Assembly (NCBI GenBank): GCA_021401465.1
Contig: JADDMT010000060.1
Location: 62,001-126,000, forward strand
Source: Teratosphaeria epicoccoides
Taxonomy: Eukaryota; Ascomycota; Dothideomycetes; Mycosphaerellales; Teratosphaeriaceae
DNA: 64,000 bases
Direction of reading: 5' to 3'
The translations under genes were made by a program, and so were the position numbers. The notes beneath the pieces were generated by a model that saw only the letters and a program-made list of their open reading frames with translations, ran no database searches and had not been told where the DNA came from. Below are positions 50,018 through 60,757 of this stretch, one piece after another (within the stretch, counting starts at the first letter, position 1; each line of letters opens with the position of its first letter).

Positions 50018-52000
50018 TCAACGCTCCGATCGCTCTATGACAAAGACACCGACCTCGATGCCCTCCGTCGGCTCCTGACCTGCAGGGTACGCCTTCTTGC
50101 TGACATTGTCCAAAAGATGCTGTATGAGCTCGGCGGGCGTAGCTGGTCGCTCCATGTGCTCGTTGCTGGACTTGTTCGAGGCTTCGCGAGCATACTTCGT
50201 GACCATCTCGCGTACTCGCGGCTTTTCTTGCCTCGTCCACCAGTCGTGTGCCCACACTTCCCGACTGGGTCGCACACGTTGCTTTGCTGCGTATGTGACT
50301 TGGAAATTGGCCCGTCGGCCATGAAATCGTTGTATCGTCGTGCTTCGTTGAGTGAGCGCGGCGCATAATATGTTCATCTTGCGATCTAAGTCGTCGAACT
50401 CCAGGAGCCGCTCAATGGCACTCATATTTCCAAGACTGAGGCCTAGATCGGACGACAGGCCGTGAACTATTTGCATCGATCGTAAGGTGGGATCTAGAAC
50501 CGGGCCCAGGTACTTTTGCTGGAAGGTAATGCCTCCTGTCCTTGTTGGGTATATGAAAGCCAAGCTACCATGATCTGGCGAAAGCTCCACGAGTCGGTCG
50601 ACAAGTATTGATGGACCATCGTCATTGAACATTTTCTCGAATTCATTCGCGTTGGTTGGCGGTATGTACCGCTCGACGATGGACATGTTGATGGTCGACG
50701 GCGGAACGACAGGCCGTGGTGACCGCGGTAATGCTGAAAGGTCCTCTTGGTAGTCGGTGATTGGTACAGCACTGTCGAAGACCTTTTGCGTAAAGTAGTC
50801 GTCGCCTCCAATTGGCGGTCCAGGAGTAGCGGGGGGTGACGTGGGTAGATCTGTCAAATTGAAGCGGCCAGGTATTGCGTGGAAGACGCTGATCCAAACT
50901 GTTGGTGATGACGGGGTCGAGTTGTGTATCTCTGATATGATTTGTGGGAAGACATGCCCCGTGGGAGAAGGGCTAGGTAACGCATGTGAAAGAATGCGCA
51001 ATGGATTGCTGGGTCGCTTAGATAATTGCTGATTACGCACTACAGTATGTTAGCGAGTCATCGGCATTATGCTCCTTGTTGGACCCATACATAGAGATTG
51101 TACTGCTCCATCGACCCAGCTAGGACCACCGAGCGTCGACTCTGGCGGTCGTTGTAGACGCTCTGCGAGGCTGGTGGAATTGGAAGCAGCTGACACGGAG
51201 TGAGAACTTTGTGCTTGCATGGACTCATCACCATGATCCGCCGACGGTGGAACAATGGGCGCTGAGGACAGGGATGCCAGAGACGGCCACTTCATGGCCC
51301 CTATCTCATCAGGTGGCGTCAGTGTCGCAATGTCATGCTTGATAGGACCGTGAACGGCATGCCCGCCGACCCAATCTGCGTCCAGATTGCTGATGGATTT
51401 CTGCGCCAGACTTAGACGCGACAGAGCATTCACAGGGGTCTCGCCATCACAATGCGAGCCGAGCGGCCGCTCCATGATGTCGCTCGGGGGGTGGGTGAAT
51501 GTAGAGTCGGCGACGCCTTGCCCATATCGATCGGGATGCGGTGCGGCAATACCTGCAGAGCGGCAAGTAACACGTCAGTTCATGTCCCACAGAAGTTGCC
51601 ACTCAAAGCTTTGCTTACCCAATTCTTGAAAAGAGGGAAGTCTGAGGTCCGGTCCCGGTTTCGCTGCGGATCGCTTGGTAGGCGGCGCGGTAGGTACAGG
51701 AGCCAGAGCGCCGCCGACCAACATGTTGAGACCGGTTTCCAGTATGTCAACTGCTGGCGGTGTGTTGACGAACTCGATTTCTGCGGCTCCGGGAGCTGGC
51801 GGGACTGGTGGTGTTGAAGCTGGAAGCAAGCTAGCCGGTGTCCATGGCGGTGTGCTTCGATTTGCCGCTAAGCTCCTGCTCAGCGTCGGTGAGTCCAATG
51901 GACCAGTGATGCTAGCAGGCGATGGAAACGCCTGATACTGTGCAGTGGAATATGGTCTGGCGGAAACAACAGGCGGCGTCTCTGCCTCAGCAGGACCCAT
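50018..52000 (-). CDS. Uncharacterised fungal protein, 621 residues
   Basis: Three exons are read: 52000-51619, 51552-51091 and 51039-50018, with introns of 66 and 51 bp (GTAAGC...GCAG and GTATGG, GCTAAC branch, GTAG). The first 300 residues are Pro/Ser/Ala-rich and probably disordered. The C-terminal half is clearly folded: LPSPSPTGHVFPQIISEIH, TVWISVFHAIPGRFNLTDLP, GGDDYFTQKVFDSAVPITDY, YIPPTNANEFEKMFNDDGPS, IYPTRTGGITFQQKYLGPVL, REVWAHDWWTRQEKPRVREM. I feel I have seen this arrangement in other ascomycetes but cannot name a function. The start is uncertain: upstream sequence to about 52330 stays open in a coherent frame (VVIDPARLTTHCLALLQSP) and could join through a 42 nt intron at 52001-52042, so the gene may be longer at the 5' end. 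Confidence 0.75.
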
Positions 52001-52042
52001 CTGAAGGCCGGGCGATCACGCCAGCCGGGCCGCCACAAATAC

Positions 52043-53252
52043 ACGCCGGAGCGTTTGGTGATTTCGGGTAACGGTGTCACGTTCCAGTGTTGACTGCGGT
52101 GGTGATTGGATGCTGGCAGGTTTGCTGGTCAGGTGGAAAGGCGAAAGTCCAGGAGCCGACGCTAGAGGAGATGTCAGACGCGACTGCAGCAGGGGAGGCT
52201 GTATGTTGGGCGACTGCAACAATGCCAGGCAGTGAGTTGTGAGGCGAGCAGGGTCGATGACAACGTGAGATACGTCCACACATTTCCATGCGCAGGAAAG
52301 ATCAGAGTTGGACGCGGCAAGAGTAATTGTTTTACCAGGGTGTGGCAGGGTGCGTGAAGACCGCGGTCTGGAACGCTCTAAATTGGAGCCAGCACAGCAG
52401 CAGCAAGGTAAGCTGCAGGTGGCGGCTTGTCTCTATCAGCGAAGCATTCCAAACATCCGCGACAGTATGCGCAAGCAATCGATTTGTCTCTCTTGAGGAT
52501 TTCTGCTTCTCACACATCTCCTGCCGCATATCATACATGTAATGTGAGGTCAGATCTAATGTCGATCATGGGAGAAGTACAGACACGACCTCGCCGAGAC
52601 TGTCTGCAGTCTGACAGCTCCTGCAAGGCCAAAAGTGCTAAGCCACCACGGTCTCAGCAATCTCCAAAGTATATGCAGCAACAGCCCGAAGAGGGCGACC
52701 CGCGCCGCGCTCATTCTGTGACCGGACTTGTGCCCGCCAGGATGATCCTCCGGCCGTCCCTATGCGAGATGTACACCGTACAGTCTGTCACTTGTTGGCA
52801 CGACTCAGTGGAGAAGTGTTCTGCATCTCGTGCCGGAATGCGACGCCACGTAGATAGAGAAAGCGAACATCTCTCAAATTCACGTCGCAGCAATCCGAAC
52901 TGGACCACGGGATAACGACCTGGAAAACCATACAAACGAAGAGCGAAGGCTTGGTCGTGCTGCGCGCAAGCGGACGCACAGAGGCCCCACTAAAGCAGGA
53001 TCCCGGCGAATATAACACGACCGACAAGTCCTTGGTTCCGGCATAGCACCGAACACTTGAGCATTCACGGGCTGGTCCATGCTTCGGAACGTCTCGAGCA
53101 TCAACACTGTGACCGCTATGCGCTCTGTATGGTTCTATGTCTTTTATGCTGTCGCTATTATCTACATATATTCTGCCGAACCAGTGACGACGTTCGAATG
53201 ATCAGAAGCTGAGCGCCGTCTTCCTGCCACGAGGATAAGATGCAGCACCAGA
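52043..53252. other. Possible 5' exon, then intergenic
   Basis: The minus-strand stretch 52043 to about 52330 may be an upstream exon of the 621-residue protein. From there to 53252 I see no gene. The last part is the 3' region of the ZIP transporter. Confidence 0.4.
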
Positions 53253-54833
53253 CTATGCCCATTTGCCAAGCAGAGCCATCATTCCAGCCCCCAGTAGGAG
53301 ACTGCAGATCATGAAAGTGAGCTGCTTGTCGTTGTGAGTTCTATCGGGATTGACTGTGAAAGCCCGCATTAGCAAACACATTCCAAATGATAGAGACCCT
53401 TGCAGACGAAAGCACTTACACAAGAAGTCTCTCGCGATCAGCTCAACCAGACCTATGACAAAGCAATGAGTGGAAGGTCAGTGAATGTCTCAAATCCAAA
53501 GCACCCTCCTTTCATTCAGGACTGACCTGTATATAGCAGGATTCCGGCAGAGATCGAGTCCAGGACGCCCGACACAATGTTGGCTGTAAAGCTTCCGCCA
53601 TTGTATTGTGTTCGGACACCGAGTCCTGCCGCAATGGCGATCGGCGTAGTGAGGCCATACGCCGCACACAAGAACCATGGCATAGACTTCAGCCTCTTTG
53701 GAAAGGGGATGGCAGAGAGACGTGCACCAATACCGAGGCCTTCAAATGATTGACTTGACGCAAATTAGCTCGTGCGCATTGCTGCAAGAGGCACCCAAGC
53801 ACTTACTGGAAGACAATGACAGGGTAAAGGACGGTGAAATCACTTTCGCCAGCAGAGCCTAGGGTCAACCCAATGATGCCACTGTGGAAGATGACACCAA
53901 ATTCGAGGATTAAAAATGCGGCGATCTGCTGTCTGAATGATCGATCAAGGGCCTCGTCCTTCTCCGTCGAGACACTGATCGTCTCTCCCGAGGATTCAAG
54001 ATCTTTGCTGTCCTCACCGTTCGGTAGCCCGGCATCTGGAGCGATGTGCTGCTCTTCGTCGACAGAATGTAGATGCTGATGAGCGCCTCCGTGGTGCGGG
54101 GCGTTCGTAACATTTGATGGGCGGTGCGACAGAGAATATCTCATCATGGCGGCATCGACTGAGCCATGGCGCATGGCGACTGCGTCTTGGGTCTCGCTGG
54201 TGCCGTGCGAATAGCCATACTTCTTCTCCACATAGCGTTCAGCGCCAAAGTCCATCAAGAAGACGAATAGACAGGATGTCATTGCAATGGCTGGGACCCA
54301 TGAGTATTGAGCCCAACCACCAGTCATGCCCACGCAAGTGTTCGGACCGATTTCGCCGTACGCAGGGTCCAGGAGACTGCCCATTGTCAGCTCGAGCGCC
54401 AGACTGCCAGTGCTGAACGGCAGACCTACTGGATAAAAGCGGTCGCTGTGATGACACCAGCTCCAAAGTAACGCGCAAAGAGGTAAACTGTCAGTGGAAT
54501 CTTCAGCTTCGGTACCCGTGTTGCCAGCACTGGGAAGAATGTGACAGCCGACGAAACGGCCATGACTACGAACTAGAACATGAGATTAGACTTGCAAGCG
54601 TATCGCCGTCCTTGGCGCACAACACTCACAATGGATGATATCCGCACGCCGAGTGATCCAGAGTAGTCATTCTGCGATGCCTCGACATAACACACGACAT
54701 CTCTGACCATGCCGTTGACAACGTAGTCCGTAAGGTTGACAGTGCTCGGATCCGCGATGCCAAAGTTGCCGGCGTCAGGCGATTGTCCGGCTGCTGCACC
54801 ATCCTGTGGGATGGAAGTGTTCGATGCAGACAT
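53253..54833 (-). CDS. ZIP-family zinc transporter
   Basis: Imports zinc (or iron) across the plasma or an organelle membrane. Six exons are read: 54833-54630, 54572-54430, 54376-53807, 53753-53527, 53452-53420 and 53353-53253, with introns of 57, 53, 53, 74 and 66 bp. The product is 425 residues. ATG at 54833 (MSASNTSIPQDG) is the first in frame. Family features: RISSIFVVMAVSSAVTFFPV (TM1), RYFGAGVITATAFIHLLDPA (TM2-3), a variable loop with HHGGAHQHLHS, LILEFGVIFHSGIIGLTLGS (TM4 with the metal-site HSxxxG), FHQSFEGLGIGARL (TM5), and a C-terminus ending ALLGKWA. All TM4/TM5 metal ligands are present. It resembles yeast Zrt1/Zrt2; which one cannot be told. Intron 4 belongs to the introner-like group. 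Confidence 0.93.
53453..53526 (-). repeat. Introner-like intron (ZIP intron 4)
   Basis: This 74 bp intron starts GTCAGTCCTGAATG, has GGAGGGTGCTTTGGAT in the middle and GAGACATTCACTGACCT around the branch site. It aligns block by block with GH53 intron 3 at 28573-28642 although the host genes are unrelated. Confidence 0.6.
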
Positions 54834-56351
54834 CGTGGTTCCGCTGTCCTCCGATCTCCTGCCCGTGCGTCCCCGGGCTGGTACTTGTGTTGAGAGGGGA
54901 TGGCCCGTCACCAATTCAGCGATCTGGTGCAAGGAGGTACTGCAGCTCCCAGGCCTCGTCTTGGCCCGAGAACTCTCTTTAAGGCGGATGGGTCATCACC
55001 TCGTGCAGACTGATAACTTAGCTGAAGACCCGAGTGTTGGGGTCCTCTGGCCATCCGGGCAGGTGGGATGTGCCATGCACCTTGATGGCGAGGACTAGCA
55101 CTGCACGCGCAACTCAATTGCCTCCGACCACCAATGACATCTCGCCCGCTGCAGCCCGCGTCTTGATATGTGCGTGGGCAGATGGCTGATGCTGGACACC
55201 ATCGTGGATGCACAAGCCTCTCAGCAATTTCTTCGTGGGATAGTAGTCATTCACGAACATGTCCATCGTTTGCAGATTGGGTGTGCACTTATGTGCGAAG
55301 CCGCGTGTGTACAGATGCCGGCACAGACACCAGCAGACACATACATTCAGCCGGCCGCATTTCACTGCCGCATGTCACGTCTCGAGCAGCTACTGTTACG
55401 TACTGCCGTCGTCTGGCACGCAGGAACCAGGAACCAGGAACCATGTTTCACTGCCGAACAACTTGAAATAACTTGTGCTTGATGATTACAACGGCTCGGT
55501 CGTGCCAGACGCGCGCCTTCCCACGTGAACCCGGCTTTGGGTCTCTGATGTGCAGACTGCGCGTGACCTGATGCAAATATGCGACCTTCTGTAGAGGGTT
55601 CGAGGCGAGATTCCGGGCAGCCGAGGGCAGCAGCACTCGTCGGAGGATACCCTGTGAAAAGCGGCGATATGGCACCGGGGCCCTATGTCAATTTGGCGGC
55701 CGGTGCGCACCGTACTCTCCAGGCAACGCAAGAGCTCTTGGCTCATCGAGTGATGGTGAGACAGCACGAGTGGAACGTCGACGGTGGCATCCGTAGCGCA
55801 ACAACGTGCTAAGATGGATGTGGGAACGTCGCTACCTCTGTCGCCGAAACATCTACCAATCCCAAGCGGTGAGCCCATCGTCTGTCAATGGAGTGCTACG
55901 CTCATCCGACGAATTTGTGTTTCGCACTTTGGTCAGTTGCGGGATTGAGGCTGTAGACTTTTCAGAGCTTTACCTCGCATCGTCAAGGCCAGGACAATAC
56001 CCTGCGGACGGTTGAAAGTTCACTCGCAATTGATTCCAGCAGTCAATCGATCGAAACATATCCGTTCGGGGACTCATGGTTACTCTTAGACGAACGGAGA
56101 CTCATGGTTACTCTTAGAAATCCCGCCTCATCGGGCGCGAGGTCAATACCTGAGTCAGCTTTCTTTGGTCTCCACAGTATTTCTTTCAGGCCGAGCATGT
56201 TCTCCAACCAGGAAGCTCCTTCTCCGTGCTAGCAAGACCACAATGGCCGGGCGAGACACTGCACAATGGAAGCCATCGTCAACATATATGTCCGGCACCA
56301 GACGACCTATCCCAAGGCTTTTCCCGCCTTTTGCAGGATCTGCTGGCTCCA
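54834..56351. other. Intergenic region ZIP / Cys-rich protein
   Basis: About 1.5 kb with the ZIP promoter. Open frames here (for instance minus strand 55486-55878) have no domain and I consider them chance. A small direct repeat near the right end is listed separately. Confidence 0.5.
56061..56118. repeat. Duplicated 20-mer with flanking inverted 8-mers
   Basis: The 20-mer GACTCATGGTTACTCTTAGA occurs at 56071-56090 and again at 56099-56118. TCCGTTCG lies before the first copy and its inverse CGAACGGA between the copies. The arrangement lies 230 bp upstream of the Cys-rich protein gene and could be a duplicated protein-binding site or a footprint of an excised element. Confidence 0.7.
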
Positions 56352-56846
56352 ATGTGTCAATACTATCATTTCGCGTGCGTTGCATGTAAATCATCGCAAC
56401 AAGTCATCAGCCGGTGCCAAACCGCGCATCAGTACGGATGTCCTTGCGCGCCCATGCATGAGCCTTCAGCGCTGCCGAGCGACGCACCCGCAACTGCCTG
56501 CCAGGTTTGTGGGACGGTCCGGATCAAACAAGACATCATCATGCCGCCTCCGCGACATGCACAGCTTCATGGTCAGCATGATCGTGTGAATCCAGTATCG
56601 CCACAATGGTACCCGCCCGCAAATGACATGTTCTGGCTGAAAGCGGCCTTCCGACTTCCAGATGGCGCATCGACGCTGGCAGAGTACGACATGAGACGGG
56701 CTGCCGTCTTTGAAAGAGCAGGGGTAGGCCAGAACGGTCGAGCAGCTGGAGGTGATATCGAGATGACGGATGTCGGTGCTGACTGCAGCAGCAAGGCCGC
56801 TTGGGAGAGTGCGTGGGCTGAGTTGCGGAAGACGCTGTGTGAGTGA
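56352..56846 (+). CDS. Small Cys-rich protein, uncharacterised
   Basis: ATG at 56352 opens 164 codons to a stop at 56846. The N-terminal 70 residues have a regular Cys pattern (MCQYYHFACVACKSSQQVI, RCQTAHQYGCPCAP, TACQVCGTVRIKQ), suggesting a zinc-binding module. I associate this layout, starting MC-x-Tyr, with small fungal hypothetical proteins of unknown role. The C-terminal half is hydrophilic (PQWYPPANDMFWLKAAFRL, TLAEYDMRRAAVFERAG). The frame is open upstream of 56352 without an ATG, so an additional 5' exon is possible. There is no signal peptide. Confidence 0.55.
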   Translation: MCQYYHFACVACKSSQQVISRCQTAHQYGCPCAPMHEPSALPSDAPATACQVCGTVRIKQDIIMPPPRHAQLHGQHDRVNPVSPQWYPPANDMFWLKAAFRLPDGASTLAEYDMRRAAVFERAGVGQNGRAAGGDIEMTDVGADCSSKAAWESAWAELRKTLCE

Positions 56847-57468
56847 TTGGGCATATGAAAGCCATGGGGCGCTGTTCATGATCCACGTGTGTTGAGACAG
56901 ATGACATCGCGAATCGTAACTTGCTCAGCAGCTCGATGTGACCAGCTTCACATCGATGCGCACGCCATGTAGGAAAATATGGTAAAAGGAGCCTCTGCGT
57001 CCGGGAAGAGTCTTTCCCCCATGATCCAACGTTGGCTGCCATGAGGACGAGTGCAGAGCACGGTCATCTGTTGCCGCTATGTGTACCTCGTGGCAGCGAG
57101 GCCCACTATCTCGCTAGCCGGTTCCATCGCGGCGTAATGCGGGAAATGACGTTGGTACAACGCAAGGTGAGTTCCGTCGCTCTGCCGACTGCTTTCAAAT
57201 GCGACAAAAATCATCCGCGGAACAAATGCGCGCACAACAATGTATGTACCTTACCTACAAAAGCAGCACATTGGATTCGACTTGATCGACCAGGAGGGCG
57301 CTCAGAATCGACTAGTACTGTGCAAGGAACAGAGAGCAAAATGAACATCTGTTGATCCAAACATTGCTGCAGTGTCTGACCGGCATTATCTAATAAACGA
57401 CCTCGGAGCATCAAATTTACGGGCACAATCAGGCGATTGGCCTCACGCGAGACGAACGGGCTTGGATC
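56847..57468. other. Intergenic region upstream of the MFS transporter
   Basis: About 0.6 kb with the promoter of the plus-strand MFS gene. No clear regulatory motif, gene or repeat was recognised. Confidence 0.5.
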
Positions 57469-60400
57469 ATGGAGAGCTCGGAAAGGACGTCCCGAGACCA
57501 AGCCGATCGAGACGAGAACGAGCTCGAGAAGCAAGACACTGCTTCGCCTCATGGGCACTGCGATCTAACCAACGTAGAGCGAAGCCTCTCCTTACGGAGA
57601 GTGCCGACTTTGAATAAGGCCGTTTCGTTGCCTCGCGAGGTCTTGGTTGTGGGACTTATTGCTCTCGCTCAATTCACCACTCAAGGTAGGTAGCCAGCCA
57701 TAGTAGGAAGGTATCCTCTGCCGAGACATTCACTGACCGGTATTCGTTGGTTTGAAAAGTTGGACTGGGACAAACACTCTCGATCCTGCATATGTAAGCT
57801 TGTTGTGTACGGGGTCGCATCAGTGTGAGACATCCACTGACCTGCTACCTACCGTTTGGGAAGCATTGCAGATTCCTTTGATATAACTGATCCAGGGATC
57901 GAAAGCTGGTTGATCGCAGGCTACTCTCTCACTGTCGGCACGTAAGTGTGTTTTAAAGGAGGCCAATTGGAATCCGAGATGATTACTGACATCCCAGACA
58001 GTTTTATACTGCTCTCTGGACGGTGTGTCTATTGACTGGAAGGGTCCGATCCATTTGCGACATATACTGATGCTTCATTTTGGCTCTGACAGACTTGGAG
58101 ATGTATTCGGTTACAAGCGCATGCTGATCATCGGATATGCCTGGTTCGCACTTTGGGAGCTGGTTGCTGGACTCAGTGTCTACTCCAACTACGTAAGCAG
58201 AGTGGTCGATGGCATCTTACCCGGGGCGTTCGTCAATCAGGTCAAAGGATACACAGTCAAGACGCTTGACTGCTTGACACCTAGTTGACGGCTTCGTCAG
58301 TAGGATGACTGTCAAAGCCGTCGACCGATGGATCGATGGAATTGCGAAGACCCCGGTCCCCATTTAGAGAACTCGACTGACGTGCCATTCCAGGTCTTGT
58401 TCATTTGGGCCAGAGTCGTAAGTTCGATCCGCGAAGAAGTACATCACAATTTGAAGCACGCACTGACTGCTATGCCCTTGGCCCGCAGCTCATGGGTATG
58501 GGTCCTTCGATATGGTCAGTTCCGATAGTGGCCCAGGTTAGAACCGCACCTACTGTTGAGATATGTACTGATCTTCTACCCATCCTTTCGAAAGTCTACC
58601 GAATGGCCTCGCCCTCCTGGGCATTTTGTATGACCCTGGGCGTCGAAAAAATATGGCCTTCTCAGTATTCGGAGCATGCGCCCCTGCTGGCTCTATCGCC
58701 GGGGCCGTCTTTGCTGGACTTCTCTCCCTTGATGGTGCATGGTGGTATGTATCTTGATGAGCAGTCTTTTCAACAGTCAGTCTGCCAGGTGGATCGACCT
58801 CACAATCGGACAGCGAGCACTTTAACCCCGGATGCTGTGCACGGAGGACTCAATCAGCAGGCCTTGTGTCATGGCTGACGGACGAAGTATGGGTCCGGTA
58901 AATAGTCGATCGGATATGTTCGACGGCCTTACAGGTTATGACTGACTCTCGCAAGGACGATAAGATTACAAGTGACTGCTGGTCGCGCTCCAACGGATAA
59001 TCGACCGATTGACATACTCGTGCTCGTTAAGCGGACTGGTGACAAGTAGCATCGCGGCTGAGACATCATTGACTGACCAGTTGATTCACAGGCCATGGAC
59101 ATTCTGGAGCTCCGCATTGGTCCTTGCTGTTACATCAGTCATGGTAGCGTGGCTGATACCAGATCCCCAAGTCACACCTGCGCTGCCGAAATCCTTGAAG
59201 GCCTATTTGGCTACACTCGATCTCCCGGCTGCCGCAGTGGGGATCACGGCGCTTGTGCTATTCAACTTTGCATGGAATCAGGCTCCGATCGTTGGCTGGC
59301 ATTCCGCCTACGTCTGCGTATGCTTAGTCAGTACTGATGGGTTAAAGGACACTCCGTGTATGAAAGATGGACTGACCTCAAAAGGTACTTGGCGTTCTAT
59401 TGATTCCGGTGTTCTTTTACATCGAGATCAAGATCTCGCCGGATCCTCTCATTCCGTTTTCGGCTCTCAACAGCACGACAGCTTTCGTCTTGGGCTGTGT
59501 AGCTTGCGGCTGGTACGTATCCTGAGGCTTCATTCCTAGGTGAGACGCACACAGGTTTTGATTGAGATCTAGGGCCAACTTTGGGATCTGGGTCTATTAT
59601 CTCTGGCAGCTTCTTGAAGTCCTGCGAGGAGCCTCGCCCTTACTCGCTTCGGCCTACTTGTCTCCTCTCGTCGTTTCTGGTGCAGTCGCTGCTGTCGTTA
59701 CCGGATGGTTGCTAGCGCATGTGAAGCCTGCTTGGTTGATGGTCGTAGCTCTTTCCGCGTACGTATCCCGATCCGTACCAGGGCACTTGAGACCTCTGAC
59801 ACTTTATTGCAGATTTCTTGCAGGGAACATTCTCGTCGCAACAGCCCCAACTCATCAGACTTATTGGGCTCAGATTTTTGTCACGTAGGTCGCCATTGGA
59901 TTATGCTTCATTCGCATTGATGCTAACCATTCCCTAGTACACTCGTGGCCCCGTGGGGCATGGATATGAGTTTTCCAGCGGCCACCGTTTATCTCAGCAA
60001 CTCGATCGAGAAGTCGAAACAAGGAGTCGCCGCCTCCCTTGTCAACACGTTGAGTCCAACCATTGATCGTGGGCCTGCTTGCGATACGCTGACGTAACAA
60101 TAGCGTCGTGAATTACTCCATCTCACTAGGTTTGGGTCAGTACTGATGGTTAGGAGGGGTTATTGTGTCTGAAACATCTACTGACATTGTACCGAATCAG
60201 GCGTTGCAGGAACCGTCGAGGTCCATGTGAACAATGGTGGCGTGACAGATGGCGATACCCTGGTAGGCTACCGTGCGGCGCTTTATATGGGTATCGGACT
60301 GGCAGGCTTGGGAAGCCTATTAAGTCTGTAAGTCCGGTGAGCAAGAGCGCACGTCGACCTGCGAAACCTGCTGACATTTCAACCCAAGGATCTTCCTCCT

Positions 60401-60488
60401 CAAACAATACTACGATGAGAGAAAGATGACAGCTACAGAGATGGAAGTACAGGGTGCAGTAGGGCTTGGCGAGGAGGAAGCCCGATAG
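57469..60488 (+). CDS. MFS multidrug-type transporter (14-TM, aminotriazole-resistance-like)
   Basis: Probable proton-driven exporter in the plasma membrane. Sixteen exons join in phase: 57469-57685, 57760-57793, 57864-57941, 58002-58022, 58093-58192, 58394-58417, 58489-58514, 58595-58744, 59092-59326, 59385-59512, 59573-59758, 59813-59884, 59938-60048, 60104-60135, 60201-60327, 60389-60488. The product is 546 residues. Sequence across the junctions is coherent: VGLGQTLSILHIIADSFDIT, WLIAGYSLTVGTFILLSGRL, GDVFGYKRMLIIGYAWFALW (motif A region), VLFIWARVLMGMGPSICLPN, GACAPAGSIAGAVFAGLLSL, AWWPWTFW, ISPDPLIPFSALNSTTAFVL, THQTYWAQIFVTTLVAPWGM. Fifteen introns are exceptional in this window, where most genes have none to five. 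Several of them resemble each other (introner-like), and two are long (201 and 347 bp). Substrate is unknown. Confidence 0.88.
57686..57759 (+). repeat. Introner-like intron (MFS intron 1)
   Basis: This 74 bp intron contains CCGAGACATTCACTGACCGG around the branch site, the same core as in the GH53 and ZIP introns, and ends TTTGAAAAG. The donor is GTAGGT. Confidence 0.5.
57794..57863 (+). repeat. Introner-like intron (MFS intron 2)
   Basis: This 70 bp intron contains GAGACATCCACTGACCTGCT, one base different from the shared core, followed by ACC as in GH53 intron 3 (CTGCTAC). It ends in a purine-rich GGGAAG acceptor. Confidence 0.5.
58288..58321. repeat. Imperfect hairpin inside MFS intron 5
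   Basis: ACGGCTTCGTCAGT and ACTGTCAAAGCCGT face each other around a 6-nt loop (AGGATG), with a perfect outer 7-bp stem (ACGGCTT/AAGCCGT). The hairpin lies in the 201 bp intron 58193-58393. Confidence 0.6.
59327..59384 (+). repeat. Introner-like intron (MFS intron 9)
   Basis: This 58 bp intron begins GTCAGTACTGATGG, identical over 14 nt to MFS intron 14, and ends CTGACCTCAAAAG. The shared start is far longer than the splice-donor consensus requires. Confidence 0.5.
60136..60200 (+). repeat. Introner-like intron (MFS intron 14)
   Basis: This 65 bp intron begins GTCAGTACTGATGG and continues GGAGGGG, then GAAACATCTACTGACATTG. This is the same block order as GH53 intron 3 (GTCAGTACCGATGG, GGAGGGT, GACATTCACTGACCTG). 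Confidence 0.55.
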
Positions 60489-60757
60489 GCACGAGGTGTC
60501 TTGATCTGCGACTGGAATCGAGTATGCATCTGTACCCCGCAAATACCAATAAGTGACCTGGAGAGCCCCACGTCTAGGAGGCATTGTCCTACACGATCCC
60601 AGCACCAGTATACGATGATCACTCTTCAGCTGCCTACTTATCTGCAGCTCTTCCCACATCTACACCTGGCATTCTTTGCCTTCACCCCATCCTAACCAGT
60701 TCATCTCATCCATCACAACAAGTACTTTTCGACAACAAATCACCCAAAGCCCTGACA

